Assembly: GCF_000002985.6 (NCBI RefSeq)
Contig: NC_003279.8
Span: forward strand, 4,898,001 to 4,962,000
Origin: Caenorhabditis elegans
Lineage: Eukaryota; Nematoda; Chromadorea; Rhabditida; Rhabditidae
DNA length: 64,000 nucleotides
Direction: 5' to 3'
The notes under the pieces were generated by a model. That model had not been told where the DNA came from. It saw only the letters and a list, made by a program, of their open reading frames with translations, and ran no database searches. Within the stretch, counting starts at the first letter, position 1. Each line of letters begins with the position of its first letter. The position numbers and the translations under genes are program-made. Below, piece after piece: positions 22,366 to 33,818 of this stretch.

Positions 22366-23961
22366 CCCCATCCATTTATTCTGAATCCACGTTTTGTAAT
22401 CTAGTCAAACACACACAAAAAATCAGAATTGAGGTGGTCTCCTCATTTCAAAACCCCCGAAAACATGGTCATTCGAGAGATTTCTTAGCCTTCAATTCTC
22501 ATCTAATCTTCACTTTTCTTCATTATTGTCGATGATTTCCAAGATTCCTCCACCGGTTTCTTTTTCCTCTAATCAAAATTGATTCAAATCCCCTGCATTT
22601 TTTTCCGAGCTTTTCAAATTGCCACCACCTTCCCTCTATGTACATAGTTTCTACTACTACCTTACTACCCCATCATTTATCATTTACTTCTATGTATTTA
22701 TTTTTTCCTACTTGTCATTAATTTTTTTTTCGTTAAAAAAAAAATATATTCCAAAATATTCCAAGAGAATCATTTAGTGCAATTGATGTGTCTTGAGATT
22801 GAAATAGGCGGGATGACAACTGGTAACTGACAGCCCTTCGGATAGAAAACATAGATTTACAAAAAAAAACTAATAGTGTTAGCCGGTAAAACTTTGAGAA
22901 AAAAAATAGTGATGAATAAATAGGGGAAACAAAATGATAACGTATAGGGCCGTCAGATACCGTGTTAGAAGTTTCAAATTTGGGCAAAAACGATAATCGA
23001 TAAAGACCGACAAAAAACAACCAGAAAATGATGAAGATAATTGCTGCTAAAAATCAGAATCATAATAGAAAAATTTGAATAATGAGGGGTCACACACACA
23101 AAAATATAAAGCAAACAATCTAGGAAACGAAAATAAAAGTGGGGGAAATTACATTCTAATTCGTCAGAGATAAAAAAATAAAATAAAAATACCGGGGAGG
23201 AGATGAAGCTGGAAACTTGGAAGATGGAAAAAACGGAGCAATGAATGAGAAAAGGAAACGGGAGAGACAAAGAGAGAGAAACAGAGAGCATATGACCTGT
23301 AAGAAGAGATGTGGGGAAATGAAAGAGAAATGTGGGGGGTGGAGGAAGAAAATAAGAAAAATTGGAAAAAAAAGTGAACTGAGATTGAAAGTTTTGTGTT
23401 GCTTAACGATTAAAATTGAACGTAGCTGCTCCGTTGTTCGTATGCTGCAACTAGTTTATTCGTTAGAAATGTTGATGAAAAAGGAAAAAAGTAAGTATTT
23501 ATAGCTTAGAGAATATTTGTTTTGGAATTTTGCTTTAAATGAAAGAAAATTGACAGTAATGACCGAATATAACCGTTTAAAAAAAATTTTTGGATTTTTT
23601 CTAATTTCTTAAAATAATGTTTAAAAAAATTTTTGCAAAAAAATAAAAGGAACGACTGAATTAAATTTGAATTAGCAACTTTTGTTAGTTTTTTTTTTCG
23701 GAGATTTTGTCTTTAAAACTTGATGACCCACAAAAATTGCAGAATCTTCAAAACTAGCATACAACTTATAACTTTTTTGTGAAAAAATGTCTCAAAATTG
23801 GCAACAGGTGTTTAAAATCAAAAATTCGAAAAAACCCGATAAATTTAACCAGGAAAAAACATTTAGTAGTTTTTTTTGTTGCAATATTTTAAGAAATTCA
23901 TGTAGATTTTTTTTTAATTTTTGTTGTTATATTTGGTCATTATGGTTTATTTTCTTGTTTT
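22366..23961. other. Convergent 3' region between TMEM230-like gene and imb-1
   Basis: This 1.6-kb AT-rich region holds the two 3' UTRs. A minus-strand AATAAA at 23946-23951 lies just past the imb-1 stop. Frames at 22974-23291 and 23217-23504 are purine/pyrimidine-biased low-complexity shadows on opposite strands. No further gene is supported. Confidence 0.45.
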
Positions 23962-26900
23962 CTAAAAAAAAAATGAATTTCGATTTTTCAATGTTACCTT
24001 TTTAATTTCTTTGGTCGCCCAATTGGCCATCGATTTCGTCTTTGACACCTTTGACTTTCTACCCTTTTGCAGCATTTGTGTCACCTGGAAAATAATTTTC
24101 AGATTTGAATAATAATAATAAAAACGAACATTATCAGTTAGGAAGAATCGAATAATATCACCCTCATACAACTGAACAAGATCACCAATGATACCAGCTG
24201 TAGTAGCGATAAGTGCTTCTGATGGTGGAACTGGTTCCATTGATGAAATCCGTGTAATCAGTTGAACTATCGGCTCGACGAATACATTGATCATGTTTCG
24301 GGCAGCGGTCGTCTGAAATCATTAAAATTAAAATTTCCGGTTTGTCAAAAAATTATAAGCAAAAACAACTGTGTATTTTTTTTTAATTTGTTTAGTTTTT
24401 TTCATAGAATTTTCTCGCTTTTTATTATTAAAAAAATGTATAGAATAAGTTTAATATTGCAATTTTTTAACTAAAAAAAATTAAAATTTTAAAAAAATCG
24501 AAAAACGGAAATTTTTGAATTTTTCGTTTTCCGATATTTCAACAAAAAAAATCTTGAAATTCGGGTTATTTTTCCTCATTATGGGAAGAAATTTTTTTCA
24601 AACTTTTTTAATCAACATAAACAAAATTTGATCAAAATTGAATTTCATGGTTAATTTTTTGAACATTTTTCGATTTTCCGGTTTTTTCGGAAATTGTGTA
24701 TTTTCAAAATTTTGGTGGTTTTTTCAGTTATTTTTTTCATGACAATTTTGGGAGAATTTATAGAATAAGTTTGATTTGAAATTTGACTTTTCAAATTTTA
24801 CGAAAAAAAAACGCGAGAAAATTCTATGAGAAAAATTGAAAGAATATTAAATTTTCCAATTTTAAAAATTGAACATTTTCAAAAATACACTGTTTTTGCA
24901 TATAACATTTTTCAAATGCGTCGTTTGCCTAATCACATACGTCAGGAATTGCCTTCAATCCTTGAATAATTCCAGTATATGAATTGAGGCAAGCTTCTCT
25001 TAATCTATCCACATAATCAACTTGATCATCATCGTTCTGGAAAAATTAATTATAAATTCGAATAATGTTTTTCATTTTTTACCGGATCAGTGACAACTGC
25101 AGCATTTTGAGCATTGTTGAGAATCGGTACAACACTGCCGACATATCGTTCGAAATGTGCTTCGATAGCCATTGCAATGTCAGCAAATGTTCCAATAATC
25201 ACAACTTTCACGTTTCTATCTAACCGTGGTGACTGAAAAATCAAATTATAATTTTATGCGAGCTGAGTTTTCTCATTTCTCGAATCTTACCTGAAGACAC
25301 AGAATCAACTTTTGAATCAATTCATCCATGAATGGCATGATTTCGGCTTCAAGAGCACGACTGAGGTCGGTGACAAGTCCAACGGCGGCGGCACATACTT
25401 GTGTCTCATCTGTATTCGAAAGTCCTTCTAGCAAATATGGTTTCAGCACGTTCATGTAACTGAGGAATCCTTTTCCTAGATCTGAAAGAATTCCAGTTCA
25501 AATATGCTTCAGAAAATCGGAAAAAAATCTTACGTTCTGCCAAGCAAGCAACAGCCAACAAAGCTTCTTCCATGACCGCATTACTTCTTGTCGCTGCAGC
25601 TCTGTTCATAATTTGATAAAGTCCGTTCATAATGTGCTCTCCAACGGCTGGAATGTCGGCTGGCTGCATTTTGCGAGTGACGGATTGTAATGTGGCACAC
25701 AGCATTGCTTGAAGATCCCGAACTTGAGCCTTGTCAGCTTCACTGGTCGCCTGAGACTCCATTTGCAGCAGGCTTTCCAATTTCTGAAATTAAAATCATT
25801 TTTTCTCGCTCGTGATTAACACTTTTGTTGCCTTCAATATGACTACAGTTGTATTTCGAACAGCTGAGTAACAGTCCTTCGGTGAATGCTTGATCAGTTC
25901 CATCAGAGCCTCGTATGCAGTGATTCGAAGATTCGATTGATTTCCATCTACTCTGTCGGTAATCTTGATAAGCTCTCCAACCATTGGATCGAATACTGAG
26001 GAAAGAGCAAATGTGTCCGGTTGTCCACTTCCATCTGTTCCATTTGCGACGGCTGACTCATAGCAAGCTTTGACAAGGGAAACGAGGGCCTGAAATTATT
26101 AAAAAATAACAATATTAGGGAAATTAATAAAAAACGATACCCAGCAAACATTGTTAGCAACTCTTGGTTCTTGATGAAGACCATTGGAAAGAACCGGAAG
26201 AACAGATTGAAGAAGTTCCGCGTTGTTTGCAAGCTCCGAGCACGTATCAATAACTCTTCCAAGAGACCATGCAGCAGTATCACGTACATTGACATTCTTA
26301 TCACACATGGCTGCAACAATAGCTGGAAGAGCTTCCTGTGCCATCGGAAGAAGCTTCTTTGGATCAGGACCATCAAGAATAGATCCGAATGCCATGATAG
26401 CTGCTTCCTTGTATTTCCAATCAGGATTTTGGAAGTGTTTGAAGAATGGAATCACGTGATTGACAATATCATCCCGTACACATTGAGCAGCAAGCATCAA
26501 GCATACACCGGCAGCTTTTGCTGGTGTCCAGTCATCATCATCGTCTCCATCGTCGTGGTGAGCCATTGCTTCAAGAAGAACCGGGCACACATGTGAAGCA
26601 GCTTGTTCCATGAATCGTAGCGATGCACATTTTGGATTTGGAGCTCCTCTTTCAACTTCCTGGAATTTTGGAGAATTAGAGTCAACCACAACCAATTATT
26701 TTCGGCAATTCTACGGAATTGCTTTCAACATTTCTTATTAAAAATTAATGTCAGAATATAGGAAATCTCTTGAATTATCTGAAAATCAACAGAAAAAAAG
26801 TAATTTTTAGATAATTCAAGTGATTTTCTATTTATTGACACTAATTTTAAATAAAAATGGCAGCATTCCGATCAAAACGCGTATTTCTTACATCCTCATA

Positions 26901-28195
26901 GGTCATGTACAAGTCAAATTCTTCCTCAGCGACAGTTGACCAGAATTCCATTCCTTGCATTGCCACTTCAGGCTCCTGGGATTTCATTGCAGAGAGAGTG
27001 ATTTGGAAGAGTGCACTGCCCATATATGAAAGCATATGTTCATAGTACAGCTGCATGATCCGAACAAGACACTGGAGAGCAGCTACTTTTACTCGTTGAT
27101 CACTGCTGCTCGTCGATTCACAAACAACTTGCATGATGATGTTTCTCTCGGCCTGAATTTGAAATAATCATTGAAGAGAAAGTATAGTTTGTGGGCAATT
27201 TGCTGAAATAGACTAACTGGCCTAAAACGATCAAATTTCATAATGATAACTCTCAAAAAATTTACCAAAAAAAATTTATGTTCTTTTGAAGATTTTTTAA
27301 TCGCCATAACAAATTGCCGAAACATTTTTGAGAAGTATCTTTGCGAAATTCGTTCATTTGAACACACTTTGAGGTTAAACACTTTTTTTCTCACCTCATT
27401 GCTAAAGTTCGTGTTTGTGAACTCTAGCGAATTCAATAAAGCATTGGTGGCCGCGAATCGAACGTTGGCGGATGATTCCTCGGGACGCATTCCGTGAATA
27501 ATTGCTGTTAGGACGTCATTGGCTTTTGTCTCCAAAACTCGTGGATCAATGTCTTGACAAATGTATCCAAGAGTTTCAAGTGAAGATTCTTTCAGCATTT
27601 CTCCGCTTTGTGACTCTGTCACGTTGCTCTTTAGCAGGTTGATCACATTGGGCCATAGCTAAAAAATATGATTTTTTTTATAAAGTCCTGTACAATATAT
27701 ACTTACATTTTGTGGAAGCTCTGCACATGCGATTGCTGCAACGCATTGAGCTGCAATTGATGGTCTTGATGGTTCAGTTCCCAATGTTCCGGTCACATTC
27801 TGCTTTACCTGTTCTCTGACTTCAGCCGTCAATTGTAGCCATCTGAAAATCAATTTTTATAAACTTTTTCTATTAAAAAAATGTTTTACCTTTGCAGATA
27901 CACATTTTTGGTTTCAGTTTCTTTGGCACATAGAACGTTTTTCAACTGCAAACCGGCGGCTTGACGAACAAATGACTGACATTGCTGTGTGCGAAGTATC
28001 ATACTGAGACACTGAACGAAAACGGGAAAATCTTGTTGACATGCCGCCGCAATATAGTCCATCGCCTGTTTCTGATCATTTTGATCTGAAAATATATTTT
28101 TATAATATTTGAAATCTACTTATTTAATTAAACTTACTTTGTGAGACGGTTTTCTCCAAAACCGTCAGCATCTGTTCTGCCGCTTGTTCTGCCAT
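23962..28195 (-). CDS. imb-1: Importin-beta (karyopherin beta-1)
   Basis: Nuclear import receptor that binds importin-alpha, RanGTP and FG nucleoporins, and also acts in mitotic spindle and nuclear-envelope assembly. Thirteen exons: 28195-28138, 28085-27890, 27842-27707, 27658-27395, 27152-26892, 26659-26141, 26089-25823, 25783-25534, 25481-25291, 25232-25083, 25036-24941, 24312-24130 and 24084-23962, giving 897 aa (human KPNB1 is 876). The protein is HEAT repeats throughout. Recognisable blocks are the N-terminal importin domain ([10 protein letters not shown]), the acidic loop [19 protein letters not shown] in the RanGTP/IBB region, and [15 protein letters not shown]. The C-terminus WATKEIKK matches the human WATKELRK end. 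The last few residues after KEIKK run into poly-T DNA; a donor there (AAAAAG|GTAACA) could instead splice to a small downstream exon, so the exact C-terminus is uncertain. Confidence 0.94.
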
Positions 28196-28732
28196 TGTCT
28201 TCAGAAACTTCGGAAGCCGAGTAAGCGTAGTTACTGAAAAATATGTATTTGAGGATGATTAAGTGAGGAAATACACTCTCGAGAGAAATACTAATCAATT
28301 TAAAATTTTGAAAATAGTTTTTCGGGCTTTTTTGATAATTTTACCGATGATAAAGAGTGAAATTGATAAAGTTTCGTAAAAAAGTTTAGCGGGAACCTAT
28401 TAAAATTTTTTTAAATAAGAAAATTTACGTTTTTGATGGAAATTTTAGAAATTTCAACAGATTTAGAAGTGCAAAAATTCGAAAAAGTAAATTGCGCCGA
28501 AAATTTCATGAAGAGACGCAGAGAAAACGACTGTTATAGGAGCATTGTCGCGCCGAGACACTCATTTTCAAATTCGTTGTATTTCTCTTCCATAACAGAT
28601 TTTCAATGGAGCGTACATGCATTATTTCATTTTTCTTCATTTTTTTTGCTGTATTTTGCTGTTTTTTCATGGAAATCTGTTCAAATTCCTGTAAAATTAA
28701 TAGTTTGAAGAAAGAAATATACGAATTTAATA
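28196..28732. promoter_or_regulatory. Divergent promoter region, imb-1 / MFSD13A-like
   Basis: This 537-bp AT-rich spacer lies between two divergent start codons. CGCGCCGAGACACTCATTT at about 28550 is a GC-richer island that could be promoter-proximal. No coding or RNA gene is seen. Confidence 0.45.
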
Positions 28733-30639
28733 ATGAGAAGTTCCCTATTATCAATCGGACTCTCACAGTTCGGATTAAGTGTTCTGCAGGTGAGAGTTTC
28801 GTATCCTAAATTCTCAAAAAGCTCAATTTTCAGACGCTCTTCATGTTTTATTATGTTAAAGTATACATTAATCAGTTTCACGTCAACACAAAATGGTTCA
28901 ACATTGCGCAAACTTTGTTTATGGTCTGGAATGCAATAAATGATCCACTTTTTGGATATTTGCAGGTATTTGTTATATTTGTAAGCTAGAAATGATTATT
29001 TAATATTTTGTTTTCAGGAAATTCGTGGATCATGGCTCACAAATCGCTTATTAGTGATCAAAACTTTATCTCCTTTCCTTGTTGGCTCATTTGTGTTCAT
29101 GTGGATCCCATGGAATACAGAAGGTTCAGATTTGGAAGGATTGCACCTTGTTCTCTCATTATTCCTTTACGATGCATTCTTCAGTGCAATCAGTGTTGCA
29201 TGGGGAGCTCTATTCGCTGACACCACACAAAATCAGTCATTGATCCGAGTAAAAGCACTGAAATATTCTCAAATCGCAATTCTTTTATCGGTATTTTCGA
29301 TTGCTGTCACGGAAAAGCTGAGCAACAGTTTAAAGGTATTATTATTTAAAATTTAGATTTAAGAAATGTTCGCTAATTTCAGAATTTTCCGATTTTCCAA
29401 GGAATCTGCTTTTTCGTCGCAATACTTTCTTTCATTTGTCTTTGGTGGGGAGGTCACTTTGGAAAAATCACAAACAATCGTCAAGAGGATAAGGAACAAG
29501 GAGATCGAGAAGTTTTAATTGAAAAAGAACAAGAAAAAGAAAAGGAACATCAACTAACATTCCACGAAAATGTTCAAAATTCTATTCATCTTACCAAGCA
29601 AATTCTCTCACAACGACAGTTTCTCGCCATAGTGATCACCAATTTTTTCCATACAGCAAGAAGTATTGCTCATATGAATTTTGCATCAATTATTACAGAA
29701 ATCCTAATTCCTCAGGATATTCTACCGAGTGGATCGATTCGATTGAGTTTATTCTTTATGCTACTCACACTTGGACCACAAATTATTCTAATTGTTAATG
29801 AAAAGCTAATTGCAAATGCTGGCGCGATTCGGGTGATTTCTGTTAGTTATATTGTCTCGTTTTTATCCGGATTTATGATCGTTGCATCCGGAAATCCATA
29901 TAGCATTATGCTCTTCATGCTTATCGATTGGTAGGTTTTAATCTGAAAATTGAAATAGTACCTTTGAAATTGGTCGTTAAAAATTAGCATTTTTACTACT
30001 TTAGAGGACTGTGAACTCGTTTTAAATGTGAATTTTTGCTTGCCCAAAGTTTGCAAAAATCCTCATTTGAAGAAATTTTCTAAAGTAGTAAAAAAATGCA
30101 ATGAAAGCAGATTCAAATCGACTTTTTTCTAATTCAAAGTGCTCCCCTGCCGCTAAATGTCTTTCTATTTTTTTACAAAGAAAGCTGAAATACTTTCCTT
30201 CTAAAACTATTAAATTATTCAACAAAAAAAGTCCTTTCAGCGTCACAGTGCACACAATAGCACCACTCTTCAACATAATAATTTCCGATTTCGTGGATGA
30301 TGACGCTCGGAAGAATAGCCGTTCTTCAGGAATCCCATCTATTGTATTCAGTTTAAACGCACTTTTCGTGAAACCGGCACAATCTGTAGCTCCTGTTATC
30401 ATTGTTCATTTGCTTAATCAGTCGGGTTATCAGGTAAAAACAATTTTTTTTGATAAACCAAATTATTATATTTTTTTCAGGACTATTTGAAGTCAAAAGT
30501 TCTGTCTGAAGATCTAAAAAACACGATCCTCCTCATTCTCTTCATGACTCCAGTTATCATTGGAGGAATTCAGTACGCCGTCATGAAGTCGATGTTCAGT
30601 TTTAGAAAGCAAAATATTCGAACTACTCATGTTATTTAA
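28733..30639 (+). CDS. MFS-type transporter, MFSD13A/TMEM180-like
   Basis: Exons 28733-28789, 28834-28965, 29018-29335, 29383-29930, 30241-30433 and 30481-30639 give 468 aa with about ten or more hydrophobic helices. The N-terminal motif VWNAINDPLFGYLQ corresponds to WNSLNDPLFGWLSD of human TMEM180/MFSD13A, the region equivalent to the MFS loop 2-3 signature. A charged cytoplasmic loop (NNRQEDKEQGDREVLIEKEQ) separates the two six-helix halves, as in MFS proteins. C-terminal residues run to FRKQNIRTTHVI. The substrate is unknown for the family. It lies head-to-head with imb-1 and 459 bp upstream of the acyltransferase on the same strand. Confidence 0.85.
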
Positions 30640-31098
30640 AAGCTTTAAATTGTATTTATATTTCGCTTTTCTCCGGGTAATTTAATTTATTTAATATTAC
30701 AATATTTCCTAATGCATTAGTTATTCAATTTAATTGAAATTTGTTTCAAACCGGTGATTTCTCCCCATTGTGATAAACCAAACAAACTTGTTTATTCTCC
30801 TCTTTCCCGCCATTTTTTGTACATAAAATATCAATTGCTTTCTGCTTTATACCTTGTCACGTGGCTGTCCAAATGTCCGCCGATTTTTATACTTTCACAA
30901 TTTGTTGGTTTTTTGCTGGGTTTTTTTTTTCAAAATTTGTATTAGAATTCACATGAAAACGGTTAAAAATTTTGGCAAAAATATTTTCTATTAAAAAATT
31001 TGTAATCCAAAAATATATTCGAAAAGTCCAGTACTTGCAGAGGAACCTTGTTTTATGTTCGTTTTAATTTAAAAATAAAATAATGAACAAATTTTCAG
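30640..31098. other. Spacer between transporter and acyltransferase
   Basis: This 459-bp AT-rich region ends with AAATTTTCAG directly abutting the acyltransferase ATG. That is a consensus acceptor with no 5' UTR left after splicing. The frame at 30754-30945 is not convincing. Confidence 0.5.
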
Positions 31099-33818
31099 AT
31101 GTTAATATCTCTAACAATAGCAGTGGATGCACTTCGACCAATTATCCCATGTTCCCTACTTTCATTATCAATGGTTCCATTTGCCTCGTGTGCAATTGTG
31201 ATCGGTGGAGTTTCGTGGATTGTGCCCCGACACGTGGCACAACAACTTGACAATATGCTCTATAAATCATATATGAGACTGTGTCTTTTTGTATTTGAAA
31301 ACTTATCAGGAGTTGAGATCTACTTACACGGAACTAATGAAGAAGTGGTGAATAAAACTGGAAAACCAGAGAATGCAGTTATGATTTCAAATCATCAATC
31401 AAATGTCGATTGGATTATTCCTGTAATGCTTGCCGCTAGACATGGAGATCAAGGAAATGAGCAGGCTTTTCGTGTGATGGTTAAAAATTCGATTCATTTG
31501 GTTCCAATGTTCGGATGGTACATTTTTCAACATGGTTATATCTATGTTCGACGTTTTGGAGAATTTATTGGAGCACCGGTTCTACGACAGTTGAAGTGGC
31601 TTAATGAATCTGATCCGCCCTATTGGCTTCTGATTTTTCCTGAAGGAACACGAAATTCTGCGAAAAAGAAACATCTGCTGGAGAGCAGCAATCGATTTTT
31701 GGAGAAAAGTGTAAGGAATTTGAATTTTAAAATCTAAAAAAAATTGATGTATCATTAAAATCACGAAAAAGCGAAAATCCAAATTTTGTTGAAAATCTTG
31801 AATATTATGAACATACCTGTACTCAAGTTACATTTTTGAGTGACATTTTTAGAAAAATATTTTACAAAAATCTAAATTTATAAATTTTTGAAAGGATAAC
31901 AAATTATTTATTTTTCTCCTTATTTTTCTCCGTTAAAAGCAAAAATTGAATTTCCGCAAAAAAAAAACAATGAAACATTGTCTTGATTGCAATTTTGGTG
32001 AAAGTTTTTTGAAATGTATGAGTTTGCACAGGTTAAAAAAATTTTGTGCTTTTTTGGGTACTTTTTTTCAAAAAAAAAAACCAGAAATACATTTTTGCCA
32101 AAAACTACGAAAAATGAAAAATCTTCTGCAGTTGCTTCAAAAAATCATTTTTTCGGAAATATCCCAAAAATGCAGAAATTGGGTGTAATTGAATTATTTT
32201 TGAATATCTTCGAAATTGGAAATTTAAACTAAATTTAGCACTTTTTAAAAATAAATTTTCACAGCTTTCTAGTTTCCAGGTTTACCTAAATTGCAAAAAC
32301 AACCTTACTAATAAAATATGTATAATTTGAAACATCTAACAATCAAAACATGACATTCCCCATAATGTCCTTCAATCAAATTTCGGTCCCCTTCCCCCTC
32401 AATCCGCTTTTTCAATGACGCATTCAGGGCCGTCAACCAATGCAAAATGTGTTGTGTCCGCGCAGTGGAGGATTACAATTGGCACTCGACAATTTGTCGA
32501 CACTTGACGCTATCTATGATGTTACTGTAATGTATGGACAAATGAGGTTTGATTTGGGATTGAATTTAACAATTCATTATAATCTAATTATTATCTACAG
32601 AATGGCGGAACGTCGTGGATTGGCGCCTGGAATGTTTGATTTTTGTTGTGGATCACAACAATTCAAACAACTTCATATTCATCTTGATAGGATTCCAATT
32701 GATGAGGTAGCAGCATCACTACACGAAAAAGTTTAAATTAAAAATTCGGATAATTTTGATACGCTCATTGTCAGATCTCTATAGAACTGCAAATTTGAAG
32801 ACGAAATATCGTAATGTAAAACCTAAAAAAATCTGATTTCCCTTTTTAATCAGAAGTTAAAGAAAAATTTCTTATTTTTTTGAAAAAAAAAAATCAAAAA
32901 TCCGCCATTTTTTAGTTTCCAAAAAATCTTTAAAATCTGAACATCAGAAAATAACAGTAGAAAATTTTTTTTAAATATGTTAATTTACCTCCGGTAAACA
33001 GCAAAAAATTAAAACATAATCAAAATATAAATTTAAAATTAAAAAAAAAGTAGTTTTTTGGCCATTTTCAGAATTATGAGTGACAACAACTGGGTGAATA
33101 CCACTTTTTGAATAAAAATATTTAAAATTTTTAAAATTTTTAAATAAGGTGGTGCTCAGGGCTGGGACCAAAAAAAATTCGGAACAAAAAAGAAAAATTG
33201 TAATTTGTGAAAACAAAAATCTAAAAAAAAATCGAATTTTGGTTTTTAAAAAAAAATTTTAAAGAAAAATTCATTAAAACCAATTTTGGCAAAAGTTTTT
33301 TTTTTTGGATCTTTTGGTCCCAAAAATACCAAAACAAAAACTTTAAAAAACCCAAAATTTTAAAACCAAAACCCAAAGTTTTGAATTTTTTTAAACACAA
33401 ATAAAACTGGCTTCCAAAATATGTCTTGCTGCAAAGAAAATATTTTTCAAAAATTTCTAAGAAAAAATATTCAAATTTACAAATATTTGCTTTGCAGGTT
33501 CCCAAGGCGAAATTGGAGCTCCGCACCTGGACGATTGAGCGATTCACGAAAAAGGAAAGGTATCCGTGTCAAACATTCATTCATCTACTGATATTCTCCT
33601 CTGATTTCAGAATTATTGATGAATTCTATTCGGAGAAACCATCCACCGGAAGTGCACTCCCGTGCGTGCCAATTTCACAGACTCTCCCATCGACACTCTT
33701 CTTCTCAGCTGCTCTTCTTGCTCCGTTCTTCAGCAGAACAATTGGAAGAATCTACTTGTTAACGATCGCATCTTCACCATTGCTTATCGCATGGCTTCAT
33801 ATCAGAAAATGCGTTTAG
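31099..33818 (+). CDS. 1-acylglycerol-3-phosphate O-acyltransferase, AGPAT5-like (acl family)
   Basis: Predicted to acylate lysophosphatidic acid or related lysophospholipids in ER/mitochondrial/nuclear-envelope membranes. Exons 31099-31710, 32428-32546, 32601-32706, 33498-33559 and 33611-33818 give 368 aa (human AGPAT5 is 364). The PlsC motifs are present: motif I NHQSNVDW (the H-x4-D catalytic dyad, about residues 99-106) and motif III FPEGTR (about 181-186). TLDAIYDVTVMY and the terminal hydrophobic hairpin match AGPAT5. The N-terminus MLISLTIAVDALRPIIPC aligns with MLLSLVLHTYSMRYLLPS of human AGPAT5, which supports the first ATG although it lies immediately after a splice acceptor. The worm acl number is not assigned here. 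Confidence 0.9.

Noticed and set aside
26171..26596. 141-codon plus-strand frame opposite imb-1
   Set aside because: Antisense shadow of the largest imb-1 exon, which has clear HEAT-repeat coding.
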